A stretch of 64,000 nt of DNA from Ovis canadensis (Eukaryota > Chordata > Mammalia > Artiodactyla > Bovidae): contig NC_091262.1 in the NCBI RefSeq assembly GCF_042477335.2, positions 68,868,001 to 68,932,000 of the forward strand. Direction: 5' to 3'. The notes under the pieces were generated by a model that had not been told where the DNA came from, did not search any database, and saw only the letters and a program-made list of their open reading frames with translations. Below, piece by piece: positions 54,390 to 64,000 of this stretch (positions are counted from its first letter, which is position 1; each line of letters begins with the position of its first letter). The position numbers and the translations under genes were made by a program.

Positions 54390-55568
54390 GGGATGCCTAA
54401 TCTCCATATTTTTATTGCCCATTCCTGCTCAACTACAATAGCTTCTGACTGGTTCAGATTAATTCAGTCAACAGATATGCTTGATCTACATTCATAATCA
54501 TTCTTGAATTCACAAGGACATCATCACCACCACTATGATTCTTATTATTTCTTATTTATTGAGCACTCATAATGTTCTAGCCCTCCCCTCCAACCTCTCT
54601 TACTCATCTCCATTCCCAACCCCAGGTCTTTGGGAAAAGCTTCATAATCACACCTGGCCCTAAAGACATAATGATATAAGGACAAATCTCTTGGGGACCC
54701 TGGAGTATTTGGTCTTTGGCCAGTCTGTCCCTGGCGCGACTACAGAAATATATATATATATATAATCTTTGCTCATGTCTGTACAATATTGATCTCTGCT
54801 GATTGCTTAAAATAGAACCTGATTTTCTCTACTAAAACATTTCCTAAGCCATACAGCCTCTCAACAAAAGGAGGCCAAGCTTTACAGATTACCCAAGAAC
54901 CCCACTGCATTTTAAGTAGGTTACTCTGAAATTCTCACAGCAATCTAATACCTGTTTTTCCCTAGAGCTACTGCCCAGAGGAATAGGACTAGGGCCGAGA
55001 GGGTGCTTGGGGATGATCAGGAAACACCCATAAGCCCAATCTAAAAATTAGTGGTCATGATGGATGTTTGCTGGGGAAAGGAGCTCTCTTTTTTTCCCAG
55101 ACGTTTCAGACAACCATCCTGGGCCCACCTGAGGATGCTAACAAAGACAAGTGTCCCCCAAATGCACATATAGTCTAAGGGTACCTTGAAAAGTTGTAAA
55201 TACTTCCCAGAAAAGTGGAGACCTTGGAGTCCCTTTTGTACCCATAGATGGTGTCTTCAGCAGTTAAGTGGTATTTCCTTTACCAGTCTTGGATTTCCTG
55301 GGATGATCAGAGGATGTTAGGTAATGATAGACCCGTCTAACCCTTGAAGGAAATCGTATTCAAGTCTGATGGCTAGATGAGAAGTCAATGGCTGCTTTGA
55401 ACATGAAATTGGCTCCTCCCCAAGCCCAGCCCTGGCACAGATGTGCTTCAATGCCAAGAGGACTGCTTCCTCAGACACCTCTGGTGAGATTCAAGGCCTT
55501 AATGCTGGCAGGTGAGTTAGGCAACAGAACAAGTTGCTAGCTCAAATGGCTGGTATAGTGTGACACCA
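54390..55568 (-). other. PPIP5K1: Probable PPIP5K1 3' UTR
   Basis: This is noncoding sequence after the PPIP5K1 stop on the minus strand. Reverse-strand AATAAA hexamers occur at 54560-54555 and 54416-54411. Either could end the transcript, giving a 3' UTR of roughly 1.0-1.15 kb. A short TA repeat (about 54749-54763) and a MIR-like fragment (about 54515-54580) lie within. The end is inferred only. Confidence 0.4.
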
Positions 55569-56515
55569 CTAATAAGAAAATGATGAATCATATGTTGCTG
55601 GTGGAAGAGGGGTGTTCTGGTCAGGGGCTAGAGACTGGCTCTGAGGGTTTGCATTGCTAGGTGGACACTGGACTTGGGGAACTTCCTCTCTGGACAGCTG
55701 GTCAATCAGCTCAGGGACCACATAGGACTGCTGCTGATTCACCCACTCTGAGACCTCCTGGGCCTGCAGAGCACCCTCCCCAGGGAATTCTAGGGGAGGG
55801 TTATCAACCTCAGGTGTGTCCCGAGACAACAAATTGATTGCAGAAGCCTCTTGGGCCAGCCTGCCAATGTCCACAGAGAATTCCTGGCATGATTGGCTGA
55901 GCTCTTCAGGGATCTTTTGGGTGGACCTGCCAACTTCCCCAAGGACTTCCTGGGCCAGGCCACCAACCCCTACAGGGAACCCACGGACCAGCCTGCCAAT
56001 CTCTACAGGGACCCCCTGGCATGGCTGGTTGACCTCCTCAGAGTTCTGGCAAAGTTCGCAAGCTTCCCTGGAGACTTTCTGGTATAGCTGGCTGGCATCC
56101 TGGCATGGCTGGCTGATTTGAGGGACCTCCTGGCATGTCTGGTTAACATCGTCATGGTTCTCCTCACATGGCTGGCAGATGTCAGAGACCTGCTGGCATG
56201 GCTGGTTGACCTCTTCAGGGATGTCCTGGCATGGTTGGCTGACCTCCTCAGCAACTGCCTGGCATGGCTGGTTGGTTTCCACAGGTGGTTCCTGTGGGGA
56301 CTGGTTTTGTTCAAAAGGCTCTTGCTGCCCTTCTAAAGGGGGCTCTCGTGTGCCACTCCCAGGGGCCTCCTGGAGCAGCCCAAGGCCTTGATATTCTTCA
56401 GTCACATGTGAGCTTACGGAGGGCTGATCACTGAAGCCAAAAGGGCAGTTACCATCCACTGCAGTAGGGGAGGAAGGACCAGCACTGGACACAGTGCTGG
56501 AAGGGCCGCTGCTGT
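55569..56515 (-). CDS. PPIP5K1: PPIP5K1 last coding exon (repeat-rich C-terminal tail)
   Basis: This 947-bp exon on the minus strand follows acceptor tggctttgctttgcag and runs to a TAG at 55571-55569. With the split tyrosine codon from the previous exon it continues P-P-W-Y-S-S-G-P-S-S, as in PPIP5K1. The first 80 or so residues are Ser/Pro/Gly-rich and probably disordered. From about 56273 to 55661 the protein is an array of about 18 imperfect 11-residue repeats of the type x-Q-P-C-Q-x-V-P-E-E-V, rich in Cys, Gln and Glu and degenerating toward the C-terminus. The tail ends Y-D-S-S-F-S-Y. The frame is intact. The tail is not part of the kinase or phosphatase domains and its role is not established to my knowledge. 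Confidence 0.92.
55661..56273 (-). repeat. 33-bp (11-residue) degenerate coding repeat array in PPIP5K1
   Basis: The coding strand repeats about every 33 bp, with N/S-Q-P-C-Q at the start of each unit, then a hydrophobic-Pro-Glu-Glu-hydrophobic ending. A few units are one residue shorter. The first six to nine units keep the Q-P-C-Q core. The later ones change it to G-R-L-A-Q or similar but keep the period and the hydrophobic positions. Confidence 0.88.
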
Positions 56516-58645
56516 CTGCAAAGCAAAGCCAGGAGACCAAGTCAGACAAGCTGGAAGTACTGGCTCTACTCTGTGTAGTTCAAATGCCAGAACAGATGGT
56601 CTTTATTACTCATGTCTTGGGGAATGAGGGTCCGAATTCTTCCTAAGTTATGCAGAGACTCCTAAGTTAGCCTAGCCCAGGAACTGTTGCTCTGGCCTAA
56701 TGTGTACTAATGGAGTAACACTAAGGGACAGCTAAGATTTCAGAGTGAGTACTGAGGCCCACTTCATCCAGTTCTTTCATAAATGTACACCCATTCCAAC
56801 TCCAAATTCCCATGATAACCTCATTCCTACTTTGGAAGCATATGAACACTTCATATCAGTGGTTCATAATTAGGGTTACATACCAAAATTATGGGAAATT
56901 TTTTAAAAATACATATTTCCAGGTTCTATCTTCAGAAATCCTAATTCTGTAGATAGACACAAAGGTGTGGGATGTTAAAACACTCCCAATTAAATCTGAC
57001 ATACATCTTTCATTAAGAATTGTTTCTTTAAAGCTTATTTCTGGGGCAGAGGTAATCATTGTTTACTACCCAAGGAACAAGTAAGCAGGAAAATGTAGAA
57101 AAACTTTGTGAATCAGAGCATTAGGAAGGAAAGTGATTTACTCAAAGATGGCAGACTGCCATAGAACAGCAGCAGTTCTTAATTAACCTTTCTGGAGGTC
57201 ACTGACCCCTTTGAAATTCTAATGAAAATCATGGACTATCTTCCCAGAAAAATGTGCATATGGATATCCTCGCTAATGTTTACATATAATTCCTAGAGTT
57301 TGTAGACTTTACCCTGAAATCCATCCACAGATCCAGGTTAGAACCCTCTAAGTTTTGGGACACACAGTGTTCCAGGTTTATGGATATTATATAATATAAA
57401 ATATAAAAATGAATTTCCCAGATTCTGACAGTAGTAAAATGAAAGACTTAAGTCTTTAATTACACTGTGGGACAACTCCTACCCCAACCTCTACTTCTTC
57501 ATTGATCCTTACAGGGAACTAATTTACTTTTCCTTTTGTAAATATTGTATTTATTGATGGTACTATAGCTTTATATTTAAACCACTCTAATATCAACAAT
57601 GATAGATTTTGGAAATAAAGGACGCCTGAATATATTGCCATCAGGAGAACTGGGAGAGTTGGTAAGCCTGAGTCTGAAAACTCAATGATTCATTAATCTT
57701 TGAGTTTAAGGAATGCCAGCTATCTCTTTTCTGTAAAGGATCATAGGAGGCATGCTTCAAGCAGAAAAAAAGATGAATGTGGTTTGGGATCAACAAGGCC
57801 TATTGAGGGCAGACAGACCCCAAAAGAAATGTTTACAAGTGAACTATACATCTGATACTGAGATTTTAAAACAAGAAGAAAAAAGATGTAAGCTGAGTTC
57901 ACCCAAAGATGATGAAGCAGTAGCCTTAATATTCAGCTAGTAGTTTGATTCAGACAAATCAAAGAATTCAGACAGAAAACAGAAGTTGAAGAAAGGTTAA
58001 GATTTCTAGGGCACAGGACCTATAAACACTCACTACTGGACAGAGAAAAAGCCTCAATGGCAAGGTGAGTATAGAATAATCTGAAATTCAGGGGAAGAAT
58101 TCTTGGTGTCAGGAAGGAAAGTTTCTTCTGCATAAAGGGTGTCAGAAGCGTACAATTCTACAAGCTTACTGCAATGCTAAAATACGAATCTTTGCTTCAG
58201 TTCTATCCAAGTAAAATAATAAAAGCCATGTTTGATTTTAGATAGTCCCTGGAGGACTCTCCCACTGCCGGTGTCCCTGCCCATAATCGCCCAGAGATCA
58301 CCACTGATCTCCCTACCTACAATTACCCTAAGAATTCCTTGTGGTTCCACTGTTCACCCTGTTACCAAGGATAAATAGTGATAGGCTGAGGTTATGAAGA
58401 AGAGATGGGAAAAAGCAGCACCTGAACTTGAACTAACAAATGAGAACAGACAACTGGAAAGGAAGGACATGTAGAAAGCAGTAACTGATTCTAGTTTCTT
58501 TCTCCCAGATTTTCTATATATGCAGGGTCCCTCCCAAGTCACTTTTACTTGAGAAGGCTGTGGACAACCAAATGGGGATCTAAGGAGAACGCAGCCTTCA
58601 TCTTTTCTTCCCCAAAGGACCCCCTCGGCCACTATCATTTAGGAG
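56516..58645. other. PPIP5K1 last intron, with a MER5-like element
   Basis: A MER5A/B-like hAT remnant is at about 56858-57000 (cagtggttcataattagggtt … ttccaggttctatcttcag). Another old repeat that I cannot name is at about 57190-57345 (gtcactgacccctttgaaattc). No exon is seen. Confidence 0.45.
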
Positions 58646-58850
58646 CCCCTCCAGTGAGATAAAGAATCCACCTGCAATGCAGGAGACCTGGGTTCAACTC
58701 CTGGGTTGGGAAGATCTCCTGGAGAAGGGAAATGACTACCCACCCCAGTATTCTTGCCTGGTGAATTCCACAGACAGAGGAGCCTGGCAGGCAACAGTCC
58801 ATAGGTTGCAAAGAGTCAGACACGACTGAGCAACTAATGCTTTCACTCTC
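58646..58850 (+). mobile_element. Bov-tA SINE
   Basis: It runs from gcccctccagtgagataaag to cagacacgactgagcaac. It lies in the PPIP5K1 last intron, in sense orientation relative to the plus strand. Confidence 0.88.
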
Positions 58851-59083
58851 TTCCCAGTAAGACAGAGGGGATGTGGAGGACAGAGGTGATGGACGAGAGA
58901 GAGGAAACAGATTTGCCCTTCATCTTGGAAGCAGCGAGTGTGACTGCCTTCTTGCCTGATTAGTCCTGGTCTTTCAGCCCTCACCTCTGTTTCCCTCCTG
59001 GGGTGAGCCTCTCATTCGCTGATCCCTCCACTCCCCCCATTCCCTCTCAGCCTTGTCTACGCAGTTCCAAGAGAATTACTTAC

Positions 59084-59197
59084 ACCAAGGGGGCTTTTCA
59101 GAGCGCTGTTGGAGTTGTAGGGTAGGTGAGTGAAGAGTGCGAGGTGGAGAAAACGGGCTGTCAGAGGCTTGGTTGCTGTGCATAGAGTCAAAGAGGG
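59084..59197 (-). CDS. PPIP5K1: PPIP5K1 penultimate coding exon
   Basis: On the minus strand, after a long pyrimidine tract ending ctcacctgtccag, the frame reads L-F-D-S-M-H-S-N-Q-A-S-D-S-P-F-S-P-P-R-T. It goes on to Q-L-Q-Q-R-S-E-K-P-P-W before donor gtaagtaa. This is a conserved segment of the C-terminal tail of diphosphoinositol pentakisphosphate kinase 1 (VIP1), the cytosolic enzyme that makes the inositol pyrophosphates 1-PP-IP5 and IP8. The catalytic ATP-grasp and phosphatase-like domains lie beyond the right edge of the window. The split codon T|AC joins exactly to the next exon. The start is set by the only good acceptor and could be revised. Confidence 0.85.
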
Positions 59198-59379
59198 CTG
59201 GACAGGTGAGGGAGAGAAAGGGAAGGAAAAAAAAGCCCATGAAGAAGAATTCAACAGCCACAGGTTCTAAATATAAGTCAAATCTGACTTACACTTCCTT
59301 AGGCTGAGAAGTAGCATCTCCTAGGGATCCTACATACAAACCATTTTTAATATTTTAAACTGTATGTTATGAATATTTT

Positions 59380-59990
59380 CAAACATTTTTTAAAAATACT
59401 TGAAAGACTAGTACAGTCAATACCTATGTATTCATCTTCTTTATTTAACATGTTAACATTTTGCCATATTTGTTTCAACTATTTCTTCATGCTTAAGTTT
59501 TTTGAAATAAATGACAAACATTATGAAACATTTCACCTGTAATACTTCAGTATTCATTTCTAAAGTATAAGACATTTTTCCTATATAGCCATATACCAGA
59601 TAAACTTTAAAAATACCCTAATATCGTCTAAATACCCAATCTATATTCAAATTTCCCCCAATTATTCCCAAAATGTCTTTCATAGTAAGATCCAAACATG
59701 GACCATGCATTCCATTTTATTGTGTCTTCAAAGTCTCTTTTAATCTAGAATACAGCTTTCCCCTATTTATTTTTTTCACAGTGACTTTTGAAAAGAACAA
59801 GCCAGCTGTCTCATAGAATGTCATATTCCACTCTTTGGATTTGTCTGATTGCTTCCTCATAGAATCATTTAACTTGTTTCACTATCCCTATAAACTGGAG
59901 GTCAGATATAAAAGGCTTGATTCAATGATTCAAGTGTTTTTCTTTTCTGTAGTATAAAAATGAATGCTTACATTTTAAATGTTTTTTTAG
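59380..59990 (-). mobile_element. Old LINE-like sequence
   Basis: AT-rich text with ttaacattttgccatatttg and gtcttcaaagtctcttttaatc suggests an old L1 3' region. The family is uncertain. Confidence 0.4.
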
Positions 59991-59994
59991 GTTT

Positions 59995-60496
59995 TGATAA
60001 TTTTTTTTAAAAATTGAAGCATAGTTCACTTATAATGTTATATAATAAAGGTATACAGCAAAGTGATTCAGTCACAGAATATAAATATATATTCTTTTTC
60101 AGATTCATTTCCACTGGAAATAGAAGTGGATATTTGTACTTCCACTGTGGATGTACTGTAATTCAATATTACAAGATTTTGAATATAATTCCCTGTGCTA
60201 TACAGTAGGTCCCTGTTGGTTATCTACTTCATATATTGTAGTATGTATACGTTAATACCAAATTTCTAATTTATCCCTCTTCCCCCTTTCCCCTTTGGTA
60301 ACCATAAGTTTGTTTTCTACATCTATGAGTCTATTCCTGTTTTATAAGTAAGCTCACTGTATCATGCTTTAGATTCCACATATAAGCGATAGCATATGAT
60401 ATTTATCTTTGACTTATTTCACTTAATATGATAATCTCTAGGTCCATCCATGTTGCTGCAAATGGCATTATTTATCTTTTTTATGGCTGAGTAATA

Positions 60497-60544
<48 letters not shown>

Positions 60545-60840
60545 CACCACATATTCTTCATCCATTTATCTGATGAACATTTAGTTGCTTCCATATCTTG
60601 GCTACTGCAAATAGTGCTGCCATGAATCCTGGGGTGCATGTATCTTTTCGAATTATGGTTTTCTCTGGATATATGCCCAAAAGTGGGATTTCTAGATCAT
60701 GTGGTAGTTTTATTCCTAGTTTCTTAAGGAGTCTCCATACTGTTCTCCAGAGTGGCTGCACCAATTTGCATTCCTATCAACAGTGAAGGAGGCCTCCCTT
60801 TTCTCCACACTCTCCCCAGCATTTATTATTTGTAGACTTT
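59995..60840 (-). mobile_element. Artiodactyl L1 LINE 3' fragment with internal TA microsatellite
   Basis: It has the full antisense L1 3' text: tacagcaaagtgattcagtc, ccctgtgctatacagtaggtcc, tccatccatgttgctgcaaatgg, gatatatgcccaaaagtggg, and gtctccatactgttctcc. A (TA)n run occupies about 60499-60541, where an older A/T-rich site expanded. Confidence 0.88.
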
Positions 60841-60854
60841 GAAGATTGGCACTC

Positions 60855-60903
60855 TGACATTGCAGGCAGATTCTTTACCTTCTGAACCACCAGGGAAGCC
60901 CCT
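60855..60903 (-). mobile_element. Bov-tA fragment
   Basis: The text cattgcaggcagattctttacc … accaccagggaagcccc is the tRNA half only. Confidence 0.75.
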
Positions 60904-60992
60904 TGGCAAGAATACTCAAAGAATATTCTTGAATATGTCCATCATCTTGGAGGCACATAATGTCTCATTATCCCACTACGTTACTACTAAGT

Positions 60993-61160
60993 TGGTGTGC
61001 GTGCATGCTCAGTCATGTCCAACGCTTTGCAACCCCATAGATTGTAGCCTGCCAGGCTCCTCTGTCCATGGGATTTTCCAGGCAAGAATACTGGAGTGGG
61101 TTGCCATTTCCTTCTCCAGGGGATCTTCCCAACCCAGGGGTCAAAACAGTGTCTCCTGTA
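60993..61160 (-). mobile_element. Bov-tA SINE, partial
   Basis: This antisense text runs from tgtgcgtgcatgctcagtcatg to tcttcccaacccaggggtc. The end is degenerate. Confidence 0.82.
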
Positions 61161-61164
61161 TCTC

Positions 61165-62589
61165 CTAAAATCGGTAGGTGAGGTTAAGTTTACTAATGAG
61201 GTTTAAACAGGGCTCACAAGATCTCACCATTGAAAAGGTTTCCCCTTCTGATTATAGATGATCCTTTGGCACTGTGGAACCTGACTGACATTTCTTTGTG
61301 TTAGTATCCACTGATGATCCTTAATTATTTTATTAGCAGTGTCAAGTGGTGATTTTCTAATTCTATTAAGTCTTCTATATTTATTAGCTGGCATATTTTC
61401 TGTAAAGAAGAACTTTCTCTCTTCAACTGCCACCGTTTGATTACATTAAAACTGCAATTCTCACTGAATAGGTAGGATAAGGGTTTATTTCCCTTTAATT
61501 AGTTTTCAGAAGAAAGAGTTGGTAAAAAGTATTCACCAACAGTGGCAGATGATTATTATTTTTGTTCTCTTTCTTGTAAGATTCATTATGAGCTTGTGGA
61601 TGTTCACATGTTTAGTGCACTTTAATTGATTATAGTAAATTATTCTTTTTAATGCTAAAATAATCCAGTTCTGGTCAGTGGGAGCCTCTTCAGGCTTGAG
61701 TGCTTCCTTGTTTTTGTTACAGCGTGCCTCAGGATCACCTTGAGCTTTCCGTGCCCTAGATAATGCATCCTCAATAAAACTGGTTCTTGGTGAAAGTGAA
61801 AAAACTTAGATATTTCATTGGTTTGTAATCCCTCACATGGCGACATTACATTAACAGATATAAAGTAATCTGTACTATTAAAATTTCCTGTGGTGGGGAG
61901 TGATTGGAGGGAAAAAGTCTATACTCTATAGGATAGGATTTGATTAAAAAAAAAAAAAAAGAAAAGGTTGAAAAACATGGACCTAGACCAAGAATACAAC
62001 CATGGAATCCTGGTTGCTTCTAGTGGGGGATGATATGTGGAAACCAAAATCTAGGCGCTAAGAGAGCTCACTGATACTGTTTGTAATGCATTAAGTTACA
62101 AAAAGCATTAAAAAACAGAATTTATATTGATATTATCAATTCAAATTTAATATTCTAGTACTTTAAAAATATCTTTGAATTTTTACTTGTATGTTATTTA
62201 TCTAACTTTGAAAATTCTTATTCCTAGTAGGAACATAATTACTTATATGCATTACTCTATTATATGTGTGTGTGTGCATATGACATATATGTTACAAAAT
62301 GGTATCAACCTCACTATTAACAAACCACTGAATGAGGATTATAATTACTTTACAATCCTCATTTTTTTTCCACTAAAAGATTTATAGTCAAAGCACAGTA
62401 CTTCAAACTTATTTGAAAAATGATTTTCCCTATGTGATTATATTACTATTTTGATATACAGTTAGGGTAATTTCTTTCTTTTTTTTTTCTTTTTCAATTT
62501 TAGGATTTGCTTCTTTTGATTTAGTTTTACATTCTGAAAAACATTTACAGGTTCACAAGTCAAAGATTTATAAAAAGGCATACTCAGAG
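61165..62589. other. Unannotated PPIP5K1 intronic DNA
   Basis: AT-rich. I see no exon, RNA gene or repeat I can name with confidence. Confidence 0.35.
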
Positions 62590-63270
62590 GAAGTTGCTTT
62601 TTCTTCATGCCTTCTGCTCCATTTCTGTTGCTCTCCAGTGGTAAACATTTTTATTAGTTTCTGGTATTTACTTTTCGAATTTCTTTTTGCAAATATGTAT
62701 ATTTTCCCTCCTTATAAAATAGGTAATGTACTATCAACACTCTTCTACACTTTTTTTTTTAAGTTAACAATATATCCTGGAGATTACTTCATATCAAGAC
62801 ACATATACCCCCCAAAAAAAACAAACCTTCCTCATTAGTTTTAACAGAGGCACAGCACTCATTTGAGTGGACACGCCACTGTTTATTCAACCATTCTTGC
62901 ACTGAAGAACCTTTGCATTGTTTCCAAAAATAATAATAAACAGCATAAGTAATGTCCCAATGACTCTATATAAATGTTATTTCAACTTTGTGAACAATAC
63001 CTTCAGAATAAATTCCTAAAATTGTATTATTAGAAAAGGAAGTAACTGTATCTATAATTCTCTGAGATATTACAAAATACCTTCATAGGGATTGCACCAT
63101 TTTGCACTCCCACCAACAATGTATGGAACTGCCTCTCTTGCAACAGACTTGTCAAGAGATTGTGTTATTAAACTTTTGGATTTTTTTCCAAATTAATAGG
63201 TGAGATATGATATCTCAGTGTAGTTTTAGTTTGCACATTTCTTATGACCAAGGTTAAGCATCATTTCATA
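62590..63270 (-). mobile_element. Old L1 LINE fragment
   Basis: Antisense text includes cattttgcactcccaccaac near 63100, an L1 3' region box. Diverged. Confidence 0.5.
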
Positions 63271-63629
63271 AATGTAATGGCCACTTGCATTTCTTTCTTT
63301 ATAAACTATCCTTTAAAAAAAAATCACACTTTTGGACTTTTCCTTCTGACATATAAGAGTTCTCTGTATTTTAGGATGATTAAGCCTAAATGTGATATAA
63401 ATTGCAGAAAAAATTTTTTCTTTGCTTATGATGCTGCTACTGGCTTGCAACATTTAAAAAAATGTTTATATGACTTCAACATCATAAGTTTATATGACTT
63501 ATTAATCTTTTCCTACTGTTTCCCAAATTTGAGTTTGAGTCACAATTAGGCTCTCTTCATTTTCCAGTGATAAAGGAATCTACCACCATCACCCTTGCTT
63601 ACTTTTAGTATTTGTATGATTTATTTCTA

Positions 63630-64000
63630 TTATTATTGAAGTGAAGGCCACATAACATAAAGGTTTTAGCACATCCACAATGTGCAATTGCTACCTGTAT
63701 CTAGTTCCAAAACATTTTCATCACAGTTCCATAACAATTTCATCATCCCTCCCCGCAAAAAAAAAGAAAACCCATATCTATTAAGAAGTCACTCCTCGTT
63801 CTACCCTACTTTCAATCCCTATAAACCACCAATTTGCTCTCTGTCTCTGTTCTGGATCTTTCATATAAATGGAATCATACAATATGTGACTTCTTCTGTC
63901 TGGTTTCTTTCACTTGGCATGTTTTTGAGGTTCATCCATATGGCAACATGTATCAGTACTTCACTCCTTCTTATGGTTCAGTACTATGAGATTATATGCG
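63630..64000 (-). mobile_element. L1 LINE 3' fragment, running off the window
   Basis: It contains ggaatcatacaatatgtgac near 63870 and gaggttcatccatatggcaac near 63928, comparable to the element at 12245-12720. Confidence 0.65.

Noticed and set aside
55816-56391. Plus-strand repetitive frames rich in Trp/Leu opposite the PPIP5K1 tail
   Set aside because: They are shadows of the 11-residue repeat on the minus strand. The splice sites and homology support the minus strand.
1-64000. CRISPR arrays, operons, riboswitches, prophage or other microbial systems
   Set aside because: The sequence is vertebrate nuclear DNA with spliced genes and ruminant SINEs/LINEs. No regularly spaced identical direct repeats with unique spacers are present.

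Overview
This is a mammalian, ruminant (bovid) genomic window. The evidence is threefold: spliced vertebrate genes with consensus GT-AG junctions; many ruminant repeats (BovB RTE LINEs whose 3' ends run into ACTGA repeats, Bov-tA/BOV-A2 tRNA-derived SINEs, and CHR-type cetartiodactyl SINEs); and a gene order TP53BP1(-), MAP1A(+), PPIP5K1(-) that I know from human 15q15.3. Cattle chromosome 10 or its equivalent in a close relative is the likely source. Gene names come from protein sequence recognition, not from a database search.

Layout. 1-8595 (minus): 5' end of TP53BP1. The ATG exon and three following coding exons lie at 8595-7236, under a GC-rich promoter (about 8270-8830). Everything left of 7236 reads as intron filled with old L2/L1 and younger SINEs. 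8830-32640: about 24 kb of intergenic DNA between the divergent TP53BP1 and MAP1A promoters. It has no gene I can support but a thick stratigraphy of repeats: five BovB fragments, nested SINEs, a 404-bp solo LTR inside a BovB, a 5S rRNA pseudogene and a small unidentified retroposon-like insert. 32640-53365 (plus): complete MAP1A. A CpG-rich promoter and first coding exon (33038-33275) are followed by six more coding exons, including one of 8.3 kb, and a 3' UTR ending near an AATAAA at 53341. A second GC-rich block in the 7.9-kb intron 2 (about 39200-40560) is a candidate internal promoter for the shorter MAP1A form that starts at 43134. 53400-64000 (minus): 3' end of PPIP5K1. The last two coding exons (59197-59084 and 56515-55569) lie convergent to MAP1A, and the rest of its intron sequence carries L1, MER5-like and SINE copies.

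Functionally the three genes are not an operon-like unit: 53BP1 is a DNA-damage response scaffold, MAP1A a neuronal microtubule-associated protein, PPIP5K1 an inositol pyrophosphate kinase. My reconstruction gives a MAP1A long form of 3071 residues (from 33038) and a short form of 2833 residues (from 43134). All exon phases close without a frameshift.

I found no evidence for a wholly new biological system. The most interesting signals are two RFX X-box-like elements overlapping the two in-frame MAP1A start codons; a near-perfect 84-bp coding tandem repeat in MAP1A; an 11-residue repeat array in the PPIP5K1 tail; a degenerate metallo-beta-lactamase-like motif in the MAP1A N-terminus; a clean solo LTR with 6-bp target duplications; an 82-bp hairpin-containing insert with 15-bp target duplications; and a probable templated insertion in the TP53BP1 intron.
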